DNA of 64,000 nt from Lunatimonas lonarensis (GTDB taxonomy: Bacteria > Bacteroidota > Bacteroidia > Cytophagales > Cyclobacteriaceae), in the NCBI RefSeq assembly GCF_000390185.1, contig NZ_AQHR01000041.1, positions 62,001 through 126,000 of the forward strand. The letters run 5' to 3'. The position numbers were made by a program, and so were the translations under genes. Shown piece by piece: positions 1-8,308 of this stretch. Position 1 is the first letter of the stretch; each line of letters starts with the position of its first letter. Under the pieces are notes generated by a model. The model was not told the DNA's origin. It was given only the letters and a program-made list of their open reading frames with translations, and searched no databases.

Positions 1-803
1 GATACTATGCAGGTGTATATACCGGCCTCTTTGTTGCCATTGTAGGCATTGTCAAATGCCCGTTCCGTTGCTTCTTCCATGGTGACCTGGTACTGCAGCG
101 TGGTTAACCTTGTCTTTAAGGTTTGTTTATCCGGTTTGGGGTACCGGATTGAAGAGGGTACCTCCCAGTGGGCTTCGATAAACCGGTCTCTTCCTGAACC
201 TGTGCGGTACCGTTTGTAGTCCTGCGGATTTTTTTTGTAATAGTCCTGATGGTAGGCTTCTGCTTTGTAAAAATTGGTGTACTTAACGATTGGTGTGACG
301 ATGGGTTTTGAAAAAATACCTGAGCGGGCCAGCCGTTCCTTGGAGGCTTCGGCTACCTGTTTCTGCTTGGTATCGTGATAGAATATGGCAGATTCGTATT
401 GGCTGCCTCTGTCGTAAAAGGATCCCCCGGCATCTGTGGGGTCAAATTGTTGCCAAAAGATGTCGATGATTTCCGAATAGCTGATCACATCGGGGTCAAA
501 GGTTACCTGAACGGCTTCCTTATGGGAGGTCCTGCCTCCTGACACATCCGAATAGGTGGGGTTTTTCTCCTTGCCACCGGCATAACCCGAAACGACGGAC
601 AAGATTCCTTCAATGCCCTCAAAGGGTGCCTCAATACACCAAAAACAACCACCCGCAAACGTAGCCAACTCTTTTTTGCCTGCATAAGTAACAGGGACAT
701 CCGTTGATTCCAGCTGTTTGTTTTCCACCGGTCCATTTGCCGAACAGGCCATTAAGGTAAAATAGAGGATCCCAACCGTCCACAACAAATTTAACTTTTG
801 CAT
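1..803 (-). CDS. msrAB: Fused peptide methionine sulfoxide reductase MsrA-MsrB, lipoprotein, partial
   Basis: This enzyme repairs oxidised methionine: MsrA reduces the S form and MsrB the R form of methionine sulfoxide. The reading frame starts at the ATG read from 803 and stays open to the window edge, so the C-terminal part is missing. The N-terminus is a signal peptide ending in the lipobox LMACS, which places it in the envelope. The MsrA active-site motif GGCFWCIE follows near residue 50, then the conserved HxxYYKKNPxxYxxY region. After about residue 240 the frame continues into the start of an MsrB domain (YQVTMEEATERAF, then NKEAGIYTCIV). The MsrB zinc and catalytic cysteines lie beyond the edge. 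The pspC-like gene lies 53 bp upstream on the same strand. The MsrA call is firm; the fusion rests on the first 35 or so residues of MsrB. Confidence 0.93.
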   Translation of the reverse strand, partial: MQKLNLLWTVGILYFTLMACSANGPVENKQLESTDVPVTYAGKKELATFAGGCFWCIEAPFEGIEGILSVVSGYAGGKEKNPTYSDVSGGRTSHKEAVQVTFDPDVISYSEIIDIFWQQFDPTDAGGSFYDRGSQYESAIFYHDTKQKQVAEASKERLARSGIFSKPIVTPIVKYTNFYKAEAYHQDYYKKNPQDYKRYRTGSGRDRFIEAHWEVPSSIRYPKPDKQTLKTRLTTLQYQVTMEEATERAFDNAYNGNKEAGIYTCIV

Positions 804-856
804 ATCCAACGAAATTTTACGAATAAACCAATACCGTGTACGAGATGTTTTCGGAT

Positions 857-1045
857 TCATTCCTCGGGCATTAGAAACCAAAGTATTAGGTACACCAATA
901 TGCCCGGAAAGGCAGCACTCAAGATGGAAATCAAGACGTAGACAATGCGAAGTTTGTCTGCCTCCCATCCCAGGTAGGCAGCCAGGCCGGAACAGACGCC
1001 GGCAATCATTTTGTTCGAGGGTATACGGGTTAGCTTCTTTTCCAT
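857..1045 (-). CDS. PspC-domain inner-membrane protein
   Basis: A 62-residue protein that is almost exactly one PspC domain. It has the charged N-terminal stretch MEKKLTRIPSNKMIAGVCSG and AAYLGW, then one hydrophobic membrane segment (roughly residues 34-58) ending in LWFLMPEE. Small PspC proteins sit in the cytoplasmic membrane and are linked to envelope-stress responses; the specific role here is not known. It precedes msrAB on the same strand, and a shared transcript would fit an envelope or oxidative stress theme, but that is inference. Its upstream region contains the direct repeat CAGCGTGT twice (about 1049-1076). Confidence 0.88.
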   Translation of the reverse strand: MEKKLTRIPSNKMIAGVCSGLAAYLGWEADKLRIVYVLISILSAAFPGILVYLILWFLMPEE

Positions 1046-1171
1046 AACAGCGTGTTTTTTATTTTCAGCGTGTCTAGTTTTTGGCTTTCGTCAAGGCAAA
1101 CGCCACTGCTGCATTTGTAGGTCTAAAGCAATAATACAATCTTTTCGGGAAATAAAATCCGCTGAACGGAG

Positions 1172-1179
1172 TATATTTG
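1172..1179 (+). promoter_or_regulatory. Bacteroidota -7 promoter element TATATTTG
   Basis: TATATTTG matches the TAnnTTTG -7 consensus of the Bacteroidota primary sigma factor. It lies 11 bp before the ATG at 1191, so transcription would begin almost at the start codon. This supports the short start of the next gene rather than the longer open frame that runs back to 1011. No clear -33 TTTG is visible at the usual distance. Confidence 0.5.
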
Positions 1180-1190
1180 ACAAAAAAATC

Positions 1191-1550
1191 ATGCAAGAAA
1201 CCTGGAAGTTTGGGAATGTGGACTTCGGGCAGGTTGGAGATCCACCCACGGTTGAGGGCTTTTCGCGGCTTTTAGGGGACCGTAGTCGTGAGATGGGCAT
1301 TTTCCTGTCCTATTATTATCGATCAGAGGGAGCAGTAGTGGAAAACGTCTCCTTAACATCGCTTCAGGTTCATTCTCCGGAGGTCGGCAAGTTGCTTGTT
1401 CGCTTTTCATTGGTCCATTTTAATGCCTGCCTCAACATCCATGAAGAGGGCCGTGAAACCATGGAGCTGGGCTACCGGGCTGTTCCCGATACGAATGAGT
1501 TGATCCTCACCGGCCCCTTTTGGCCGGAGAGGGATCCGGATGGGTGGTAG
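1191..1550 (+). CDS. Conserved hypothetical protein, 119 aa
   Basis: Small soluble protein starting MQETWKFGNVDFGQ and ending PFWPERDPDGW. I see no signal peptide, membrane segment or catalytic motif. The frame is open further upstream to 1011, but that extension overlaps the divergent pspC gene and spells low-complexity sequence. The ATG at 1191 follows a good -7 element and starts a sequence of normal composition. The mixed alpha/beta pattern (SLTSLQVHSPEVGKLLVRFSLVHF) suggests a compact domain. Function unknown. Confidence 0.6.
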   Translation: MQETWKFGNVDFGQVGDPPTVEGFSRLLGDRSREMGIFLSYYYRSEGAVVENVSLTSLQVHSPEVGKLLVRFSLVHFNACLNIHEEGRETMELGYRAVPDTNELILTGPFWPERDPDGW

Positions 1551-1709
1551 AACCGGCAGTGGCGATGGAGGCCGGATGGAATGGAAGAAAATGGGGAAGG
1601 TGTGATTATCCAACAGTGGGATAATCCCCAAGATCGGGGAGGTAGATGAATGACTACTCTCAAAAAAATTCCCTCTGATTCAGAAGTTGGTATCCTTCGG
1701 CTCAAGACC

Positions 1710-2156
1710 TTACGGTGTGCCGGGATCCTCCATGGGTAAACTGCGATCTCCCTGTCGCCGGTAGAAGGTGCGGTTCCCCTCAAGGTCCTGGACGAAATGG
1801 GGCTTTCGGTCACTTTCGGGGATATTCATGAACAGCAGGTATTTTTCGTCTTCCAGTTTTTCGTCTTCCCAATAATCGATTTCGTAGGTTTCGAATGAGT
1901 GAGGAATGGAAGGTATGCAGTGACGTGACAATGCCTCTCCCAGCATGTATTTTTCCTCCTCCGGGTCAATGCCTGCAATTTTTCGCCGATCTGTTACCCC
2001 CACCACGATGGTGCCACCGATTGTGTTGGCAAAGGCTACGATGGTTTTTGCGATTTTTAACTGATTGCTAATGCTTTGTTTAAAGTCCAGATTAATTCCT
2101 TCCGGTTGTGAAATTATTTTTTTCACAAATTCGTTGTCCTTTTTCGGCGGTTCCAT
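1710..2156 (-). CDS. Stand-alone AlbA_2 (Schlafen-type) domain protein
   Basis: A 148-residue protein made of essentially one AlbA_2 domain, the putative nucleic-acid-binding part of Schlafen/COG2865 proteins. The visible signature is LDFKQSISNQLKIAKTIVAF, then ANTIGGTIVVGV and the closing HFVQDLEGNRTFYRRQGDRS. The ATPase-like half found in full-length family members is absent. The related but much larger protein in the restriction cluster (10203-12056) carries the same domain plus an ATPase-like region. Role unknown; nucleic-acid binding is inferred from the family. Confidence 0.8.
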   Translation of the reverse strand: MEPPKKDNEFVKKIISQPEGINLDFKQSISNQLKIAKTIVAFANTIGGTIVVGVTDRRKIAGIDPEEEKYMLGEALSRHCIPSIPHSFETYEIDYWEDEKLEDEKYLLFMNIPESDRKPHFVQDLEGNRTFYRRQGDRSLPMEDPGTP

Positions 2157-2271
2157 TTTAAAAACACATAAAAGTTCCTATATTAAGGAGCAATATGGCC
2201 TATAAACGCCAATAAATCGATATTTTGCTAGTTTAGTTTCCTTTTCTTTTAGTAAACCGTAAAACCCCAGC

Positions 2272-2841
2272 ATGCAAGTAGTAAACATGGGATTTGATCC
2301 CCAAACCATTGAGGCTCTCAAAAATGAGCTTACCTCCAGCGGGAAGACGTATAAGATCATCCCCAGTGAGGACAACTCCGAGGAGTTTGTGAATTTTTAT
2401 TTTATTGGAATGTATGAGGGTAGGGAAGTGATATATGATGCCGCGCTGTATACGCTTCGCCTGCATCATTCCAGCGAGTTATATGAAATCGCCGAACATG
2501 AGGCGGCAAAGAAATTCCCGAATTTCAAGGGAATTCAATACGAAGAGGATGAAAATGGCAACCTGAAACCGCTCAAGACCGAAGAAGAGGAAATCGGTTG
2601 GTTTATCACGGAAATGATCATGGAAATGGAGGAAGAGGAGACCGTGAAGGTACAGGAATTTTTGGATCTAGATACCCACCATGATTTTGGGATTGGACTG
2701 GATGTTGCCTTGAATGTGGAGGTGATTGATGACAAGGTGATAGCGTCTTTTGTACGTGATTTCAACAACGATACGCTCACCCTCGACGATACCTTTTATT
2801 CTTTTCAGTCTGAGGAAGAAGAGGAGACCGAGGAGGACTGA
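2272..2841 (+). CDS. Conserved acidic hypothetical protein, 189 aa
   Basis: A strongly acidic soluble protein, with the tail SEEEEETEED and an internal EEEEIGWFITEMIMEMEEEE run. It starts MQVVNMGFDPQTIEALKNEL; a second in-frame ATG lies at 2287 and could be the true start. No signal peptide, membrane segment or known catalytic motif is seen. It lies 59 bp before the deacetylase-like gene on the same strand and may share its transcript. Function unknown. Confidence 0.75.
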   Translation: MQVVNMGFDPQTIEALKNELTSSGKTYKIIPSEDNSEEFVNFYFIGMYEGREVIYDAALYTLRLHHSSELYEIAEHEAAKKFPNFKGIQYEEDENGNLKPLKTEEEEIGWFITEMIMEMEEEETVKVQEFLDLDTHHDFGIGLDVALNVEVIDDKVIASFVRDFNNDTLTLDDTFYSFQSEEEEETEED

Positions 2842-2900
2842 TTTATCCCCATCCCCAACAAATGATTCGGTTGACGGTTTTCTTTTGAAACCTACATTCC

Positions 2901-3803
2901 ATGCTGAAAATTGCCTGGTCGAAATGCTATGCGCACCCCCTGCCGCCCGGACATCGCTTTCCGATGGAGAAATACGAGCTGCTTCCGGAACAGCTGCTGT
3001 ATGAGGGCACCGTTACCCCCTCTAATTTCTTTGAGCCATACCGATTGGATACACGGTGGCTGCTTAGTACCCATACACAGGACTATGTGGAAAGGCTTTT
3101 TTCCTTATCGCTCAGCAAGTCAGAGATACGGAAAACAGGATTCCCATTAAATGCCGAATTAGTCGATAGAGAGGTGCACATAATGGCCGGATCCGTGCAG
3201 GCAAGCGAATATGCGCTTGAATATGGAATAGCCATGAACATTGCCGGAGGCACCCACCATGCGTTTGCAGATAGGGGGGAAGGTTTTTGCCTGCTAAATG
3301 ACCTGGCAATCAGTGCCAACTACCTGCTCCAATCGGGGCTTGCCCAAAAGGTGCTGATCGTAGACCTCGACGTGCACCAAGGAAACGGCACGGCAGCTAT
3401 CTTTCGCGAGGTACACGAAGTTTTTACATTCAGCATGCATGGTGCCGGTAATTATCCCATGTACAAGGAAGAGTCCAACCTGGACATTCCGCTCCCGGAC
3501 GGGATCGGGGACGAGGACTACCTTGCCATCCTTGAAGATTCGCTTCATCCACTCATCGAGGATTTCCAGCCCGATTTTTTGCTGTACCAGTGTGGTGTAG
3601 ACGTATTGAAGACCGACAAGCTGGGGAGGCTGGGCCTGTCGCTAAATGGCTGCATGGAGCGGGATCGCATGGTGTTGGAAGCCGCCAAAAAGAAAGGGAT
3701 CCCCATAATGTGCTGCATGGGGGGCGGGTATTCGGAGCGCATTCGTGACATCGTGGAAGCCCATGCCAACACATACCGCCTGGCGCAGGAAATCTACTTC
3801 TGA
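2901..3803 (+). CDS. Histone-deacetylase-superfamily amidohydrolase
   Basis: A 300-residue member of the HDAC/acetoin-utilisation superfamily. These are zinc enzymes that remove acyl groups from amines such as acetyl-lysine or acetylpolyamines. The diagnostic residues are present: the His-His dyad in GGTHHAFADRGEGFC, the zinc ligands in VDLDVHQGNGTA, a later Asp in QCGVDVLKTDKLGRL, and the catalytic Tyr in GGGYSERI. Its length and motif spacing fit the compact HDAC form common in bacteria. No signal peptide, so cytoplasmic. The substrate cannot be read from the sequence. A deoxyhypusine-synthase-like gene lies 0.9 kb downstream, so a polyamine link is tempting, but the two are separated by an unrelated gene and a terminator. 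Confidence 0.92.
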   Translation: MLKIAWSKCYAHPLPPGHRFPMEKYELLPEQLLYEGTVTPSNFFEPYRLDTRWLLSTHTQDYVERLFSLSLSKSEIRKTGFPLNAELVDREVHIMAGSVQASEYALEYGIAMNIAGGTHHAFADRGEGFCLLNDLAISANYLLQSGLAQKVLIVDLDVHQGNGTAAIFREVHEVFTFSMHGAGNYPMYKEESNLDIPLPDGIGDEDYLAILEDSLHPLIEDFQPDFLLYQCGVDVLKTDKLGRLGLSLNGCMERDRMVLEAAKKKGIPIMCCMGGGYSERIRDIVEAHANTYRLAQEIYF

Positions 3804-3892
3804 CAGAGATGATTTGCGTTGTAAGGTAATCAAGTTGGAGCCTGGACAGCGTTACTTGCTTCGGAATTTCCCAGTTTATAACGCAATTTCAA

Positions 3893-3922
3893 TTTGTAGA
3901 TAGACAAGATTGTTTATATTTG
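3893..3922 (+). promoter_or_regulatory. Bacteroidota promoter of the OmpH-like gene
   Basis: TTTG (3893-3896) and TATATTTG (3915-3922) are separated by 18 bp and match the -33/-7 consensus. The start codon at 3944 lies 21 bp downstream, which is a normal leader length. Confidence 0.75.
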
Positions 3923-3943
3923 CCCCGAATCGTAAAAAAGTAA

Positions 3944-4588
3944 ATGAAAGTGAAGACAATTATCAACGCAGTAGGAATGTTATCCCTTGCAGGGATTCTT
4001 TTGGGAGCCTGTAATGCCAACACTCCTTCAGGGGCTGCCTCAGAGGGTGTGGCCGGAGAGATCAATATGACCGATTTGAAGATCGCCTATGTACATACGG
4101 ACTCTGTGATCAATAAATTTGAGTTCTTTATCAACAAGTCCAAGGAGATTGCTGATAAGGGTAAAAAGTTTGAAGACGAGCTAGCTTCCCGCGCACGTGG
4201 GTTTGAGCGAGAGGTGGCCAATTTTCAGCAGTCTGCCAACACCATGACCATCAACCAAGCGAGGGCAAAGGAGGAGGAATTGGTAACCAAAGAAAGAAAT
4301 CTGGTAACCTTTCGGGACAACTTGATGCAGGAACTGTCCTCCGATGAGTCCAGGCTTTACAACGACGTATACGATCGAATTCAGGAATACCTGGCAAAGC
4401 ACGCAGAGAAGCATGATCTGGAAATGATCTTATCCTACACCCGAGGGGGTGGCGTGTGGTATGCTGACAAAGCATTGGATATCACCGATGAGGTGATCAA
4501 AGGCATAAACGAAGACTTCAGGGCCAAATCAGGTACTGCTGCTCCTGCTGCACAACAGCAGGCTCCTGCAGCTACCGAAGGCAATTAG
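3944..4588 (+). CDS. OmpH/Skp-family periplasmic chaperone-like lipoprotein
   Basis: 214 residues. The N-terminal signal peptide ends in LLGACN, a lipobox. The OmpH domain follows: a beta strand KIAYVHTDSVINKF, a long alpha-helical arm rich in Lys and Glu (about residues 65-140), and a return segment YNDVYDRIQEYLAKHAEKH with ILSYTRGGGVWYADKALDITDEVI. The C-terminus is a low-complexity Ala/Pro/Gln tail (TAAPAAQQQAPAATEGN). Skp-type proteins hold unfolded outer-membrane proteins in the periplasm. The gene has its own promoter and is followed by an intrinsic terminator, so it is probably monocistronic. Confidence 0.92.
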   Translation: MKVKTIINAVGMLSLAGILLGACNANTPSGAASEGVAGEINMTDLKIAYVHTDSVINKFEFFINKSKEIADKGKKFEDELASRARGFEREVANFQQSANTMTINQARAKEEELVTKERNLVTFRDNLMQELSSDESRLYNDVYDRIQEYLAKHAEKHDLEMILSYTRGGGVWYADKALDITDEVIKGINEDFRAKSGTAAPAAQQQAPAATEGN

Positions 4589-4608
4589 TCGGAAAGTTTT
4601 CCACAGGA

Positions 4609-4638
4609 AAGCCCGGTATCAACGGGCTTTTTCTATTT
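4609..4638 (+). terminator. Intrinsic terminator after the OmpH-like gene
   Basis: Stem AAGCCCG / CGGGCTT with a 7-nt loop (GTATCAA), followed by a T-rich run. It lies 20 bp after the stop codon at 4588. Confidence 0.85.
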
Positions 4639-4685
4639 ATACCCATTTGGATTGATTTTGAATCACTAAGAAGACACAAAACGAG

Positions 4686-5663
4686 TTGAATATGGAAATT
4701 ACAACGTTTTTGAAACACCATTACCGCCATTTCAATGCGGCGGCCTTGATCGATGCAGCCGAGGGATACCGGGCCCACCTGGATAATAACGGCAAGATGA
4801 TGATTACGCTGGCCGGTGCCATGTCCACCGCGGAATTGGGCATTTCATTGGCGGAGATGATCCGTGAGGACAAGGTACAGATCATTACCTGCACAGGCGC
4901 AAACCTGGAGGAGGATGTTTTCAATCTAGTAGCCCATGACTATTATGAGCGGATACCCGGATACAGGGATCTTTCACCGGAGCAGGAGCAAGCCCTGTTG
5001 GAACGCCACATGAACCGGGTAACGGATACCTGTATCCCGGAAATGGAGGCCATGAGACGGATCGAGAACGTGATTCTGGACGAGTGGCAAAAGGCCGACC
5101 AAGCCGGTGAGCGATATTTTCCGCACGAATTTTTCTATAAAATCCTCCTCTCCGGAAAATTGGATGCCTCGTTTCAAATTGACCCCAAAAACAGTTGGCT
5201 GTTGGAAGCAGCGAAAAAAAACCTGCCGATGATCGTACCAGGTTGGGAGGATTCCACGTTGGGAAATATGTATGCGGGCCATTGTATTTCGAAAGACATC
5301 GATAATGTGCATACCGTCCGAAGCGGAATAGAATATATGATGTTTCTGGCCGAGTGGTATACGGAAAATGCGAAAGATGAAAGCACGGTTGGTTTCTTTC
5401 AGATAGGGGGCGGTATCGCAGGCGATTTCCCGATCTGCGTGGTGCCCATGCTTCACCAAGATCTTCAGCGGGACAATGTCCCTCTTTGGGGCTATTTCTG
5501 TCAGATCTCGGATTCGACCACCTCTTATGGTTCCTACTCCGGGGCTGTCCCCAACGAAAAAATAACGTGGGGAAAGCTTGGATTGGAAACCCCCAAATAC
5601 ATCATCGAATCGGACGCGACCATTGTGGCCCCACTGATCTTTGCGATAGTACTAGGCAAGTAA
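4686..5663 (+). CDS. Deoxyhypusine synthase family protein
   Basis: A 325-residue member of the deoxyhypusine synthase family. The eukaryotic/archaeal enzyme moves the aminobutyl group of spermidine to eIF5A; bacteria have no eIF5A, and several bacterial homologues are thought to make homospermidine. Visible family features are LAGAMSTAELGISLAEMIR (NAD-binding start), CTGANLEEDVFNLV, GGGIAGDF, SGAVPNEKITWGKL and ESDATIVAPL. The lysine in TWGK is at the position of the catalytic lysine of the family. The likely role is polyamine synthesis or transfer. The stop codon overlaps the next start (TAATG), so it is translationally coupled to the OmpA/PD40 gene. Confidence 0.9.
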   Translation: MNMEITTFLKHHYRHFNAAALIDAAEGYRAHLDNNGKMMITLAGAMSTAELGISLAEMIREDKVQIITCTGANLEEDVFNLVAHDYYERIPGYRDLSPEQEQALLERHMNRVTDTCIPEMEAMRRIENVILDEWQKADQAGERYFPHEFFYKILLSGKLDASFQIDPKNSWLLEAAKKNLPMIVPGWEDSTLGNMYAGHCISKDIDNVHTVRSGIEYMMFLAEWYTENAKDESTVGFFQIGGGIAGDFPICVVPMLHQDLQRDNVPLWGYFCQISDSTTSYGSYSGAVPNEKITWGKLGLETPKYIIESDATIVAPLIFAIVLGK

Positions 5664-7294
5664 TGAATGTAACGATTATCTGTGTTTATAAAAAAGCAGC
5701 ACTGATTCCAGTGCTTGCTTTTTTTTTAGTTGCAGCCTCATGGTCCCAGACGTTGATCCCAGTGCAGGGAGCCAACTCGCCCTATGATGAGATTCATCCG
5801 GTTCTGGCACCCAGTGGCGACCTGTATTTTACTAGGGCATTTCATCCCGAAAACCCAGGGGGACCGGAAAACCCGGGCGATATCTGGCTTAGCCATCGGC
5901 TGACCACCGGAGTATACGATACGGCCAAGCGTGTAAAGGAACTGTCTACAGAGGGCTTCGACCTGGTCATTGGCTTTCCGGATGCAAACCAGGTGTATGT
6001 GTACCACAGTGCCCAAGCCAAGCATCCATCTGCGGGTATTTACAGCTATCGGTATAAGGAAGGATCTTGGCAGGCAGGCGCCAACGTGGAAATCCCGGGG
6101 TTTAGGCCCATTGGTGCCCGTGTGAGCGGTCGCCTCAGCCAGGACGGCGATGCTATTGTGCTATCCATGAATTCCTTCGGTTCTTATGGAAACGAAGATA
6201 TCTATATCTCCCTAAAAGACGAATCGGGGTCTTGGTCCAGATTGATTCACTTGGGACCGGAAATCAACACGCCCTTTCAAGAGTTAACCCCCTTCCTGAG
6301 CGCTGACCAAACGCTCCTCTTCTTTTCATCTAACGGGCAGGGCAGCCAATCCTCGCAGCGTATATTCTTTTCACGTCGCTTGGACGACACCTTCGCCCGT
6401 TGGAGTAGCCCACTTCCCCTGCCCATGCGCGAAGGAAGGGGAATGACCCTGTCCTATTTCACAGATGGTCTGCATGCGAAGTCCTTTATGACCAGTACCA
6501 GCAGTAGCGATGGGTACGGGGATATTTTTTTGCTGGAATCCGCCCTGGATGTACCGATACTGGAGGATTGGCCGGAACTCAGCTCCCAACGTGAACCGCA
6601 AACAGAAAGGGCTCTTTCTCCGGTTCCGATAATCCCATCCGTGGCTTCGGTCACCGAACCTGCCGACGTATCGGAAAGGAAAATTCCTGATTTGGTTACA
6701 GACAAAGCGGTTTCAGTGCCTAACCGGGGTCAAACGCGCAAGGACAGACTCTTGGATAGATTTGCTGTTTTCAGCATCACCTCGCTACGTGGTGATAGCC
6801 TGCTGGTGCTTACTGATGAAAGCCCGGTGGATCTATTTGATACCGACCTGGCGCAAGCTACCCTGCAAGTACCCGGTTATCTCCCGATTAGATTGACTGC
6901 GGGGGATTTAGACGGGGACTTGGTTGGGTTGGTTCCGGCGCGATCGGAGGCACGGATGCTGCTGGAAAACATCCAGTTCCAACGGGGAAGTACGCAGTTT
7001 TTGGATAGCCGCTCCGAGGCGGAGGTACAGGTGATTGCGGTCTTTTTGCAGCGGAACGCCACCCTTAAAATTGTGCTGGAAGGGCATACGGACAGTTTTG
7101 GAAATGTGGAGCTCAACAAGAAGCTATCCCTGGACCGTGCGCATGCCGTTCGGGATCGGTTGGTGGCCGACGGGATTGAACCCGACCGCATTCGGGTGGT
7201 GGGCTACGGAGGCACGCGCCCCATAGCGGACAATCAACGGGAGGAAGGCCGTATGCAGAACCGGCGGGTGGAGATGGTCATCTTGGAGGAATAG
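5663..7294 (+). CDS. OmpA-family protein with PD40/WD40-like repeats
   Basis: 543 residues. The start at 5663 (MNVTIICVYKKAALIPVLAF) gives a clean signal peptide ending near WSQ; the open frame upstream is only a shadow of the previous gene. The N-terminal two thirds contain PD40-type beta-propeller repeats (SPYDEIHPVLAPSGDLYFTR, NEDIYISLKDESGSWSRLI, SADQTLLFFSSNGQGSQS). The C-terminus is an OmpA peptidoglycan-binding domain: IQFQRGSTQFLD, LEGHTDSFGN, LSLDRAHAVRDRL, VVGYGGTRPIADN, GRMQNRRVEMVIL. Proteins of this architecture are found anchored to the cell wall in Bacteroidota, and some belong to gliding or type IX secretion machinery. No such partner genes are seen here. Confidence 0.9.
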   Translation: MNVTIICVYKKAALIPVLAFFLVAASWSQTLIPVQGANSPYDEIHPVLAPSGDLYFTRAFHPENPGGPENPGDIWLSHRLTTGVYDTAKRVKELSTEGFDLVIGFPDANQVYVYHSAQAKHPSAGIYSYRYKEGSWQAGANVEIPGFRPIGARVSGRLSQDGDAIVLSMNSFGSYGNEDIYISLKDESGSWSRLIHLGPEINTPFQELTPFLSADQTLLFFSSNGQGSQSSQRIFFSRRLDDTFARWSSPLPLPMREGRGMTLSYFTDGLHAKSFMTSTSSSDGYGDIFLLESALDVPILEDWPELSSQREPQTERALSPVPIIPSVASVTEPADVSERKIPDLVTDKAVSVPNRGQTRKDRLLDRFAVFSITSLRGDSLLVLTDESPVDLFDTDLAQATLQVPGYLPIRLTAGDLDGDLVGLVPARSEARMLLENIQFQRGSTQFLDSRSEAEVQVIAVFLQRNATLKIVLEGHTDSFGNVELNKKLSLDRAHAVRDRLVADGIEPDRIRVVGYGGTRPIADNQREEGRMQNRRVEMVILEE

Positions 7295-7490
7295 GCTTTA
7301 TCGCAATTGACTCCATTCAATGCCAAGTCTGGCCGTATCGGTCGGTAGCTGATTCATGGGTCTACTGGGTATCGTGTAAGGTAGGTTAGTTTACAACCTG
7401 GCTGCAATAGGTGGTTAGGCTTGGTTTATTTTTTGTCATTCTACTTAGATGAGATCCATTTGCCATTAGTTTGCCCAGGCGAGGCCTATT

Positions 7491-8156
7491 TTGGAAGAAC
7501 TGATCAAGAATAATCCGACGGTAAGTGAATACCACAGAAACCTGGCCCAAACCTATGAGGAAGAGGGGCAGTATGAAAGAGCGGTGGATGGTTTGATTGA
7601 CGCTCTTAAATGGGATCCGACAAACCACTGGGCCCTGATTCTGATGGGGAATATCCATATCAGATATTATAACGACGTGAATACCGCCATGACCTACTTT
7701 GACCAGGTAATGGAAACCGACCCCGATAATTATGTGGCACTCAACAATATCGGCGGGACATTCCTTCAGCTAGGGAAATTGAATTTGGCGGAAAGATACC
7801 TATCCAAGGCATACAAGGCCAATCCCACATTTCCCCACATCACCTTGGGTTTGGGGCTCGTGAGTTTCGAAAAAGGAGAATTACCCACTGCTTTTGATTA
7901 CGCCATCGAAACCTTCAAAAACGAAGAGCATGTGGATGGTGCAGTGTTCCAAAAGGCATTGCAACTCGCCCTGGAATCGGCCAGATCGCTTGGCAAACAA
8001 CAAGTGGGCAAAGAAACGCTGGTAGACTATAAACTCCTGGCCTATTACTACGTCAGTTGGGCCTTGGCCATTCCGGAGATGCTAAAGGAGTTGCAGATGC
8101 CGTTTGAGCGGGAGTATGAGTTGGCGATTACGCTTTCGGGAAAAGCAAGTGAGTAA
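7491..8156 (+). pseudogene. TPR protein fragment, probably truncated
   Basis: The 221-residue frame is built of tetratricopeptide repeats (YHRNLAQTYEEEGQYERAV, HWALILMGNIHIRYYNDVN, YVALNNIGGTFLQLGKLNLA). It has no ATG. A stop lies 21 bp before the first usable codon (TTG at 7491), and the sequence already begins inside a repeat (ILEELIKNNPTVSEYHRNLA). There is no signal peptide. It ends shortly after ELAITLSGKASE, just before the restriction cluster begins. The best reading is a leftover of a longer TPR protein cut when the island inserted or rearranged. A true short TPR protein with a TTG start cannot be excluded. Confidence 0.6.
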
Positions 8157-8308
8157 ATTCCGAAGGTCTGTTTTTTCCCTCCCAATGCTATCCCGTCCTG
8201 ACTTTTCCTACCTTCAAGCCCTAGTTGGTTTCTGGAAAGTAGCTAAATCTCTTATATTAGGGCATTATTACATTTTATTCTCAATTCTTTACAGGAAACG
8301 ATCATTTT

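Noticed and set aside
1011-1190. Longer N-terminus of the 119-residue protein
   Set aside because: The extension overlaps the divergent pspC gene and a promoter element lies just before the 1191 start.
5486-5662. Earlier start for the OmpA/PD40 protein
   Set aside because: It is inside the deoxyhypusine-synthase gene; the signal peptide begins at 5663.
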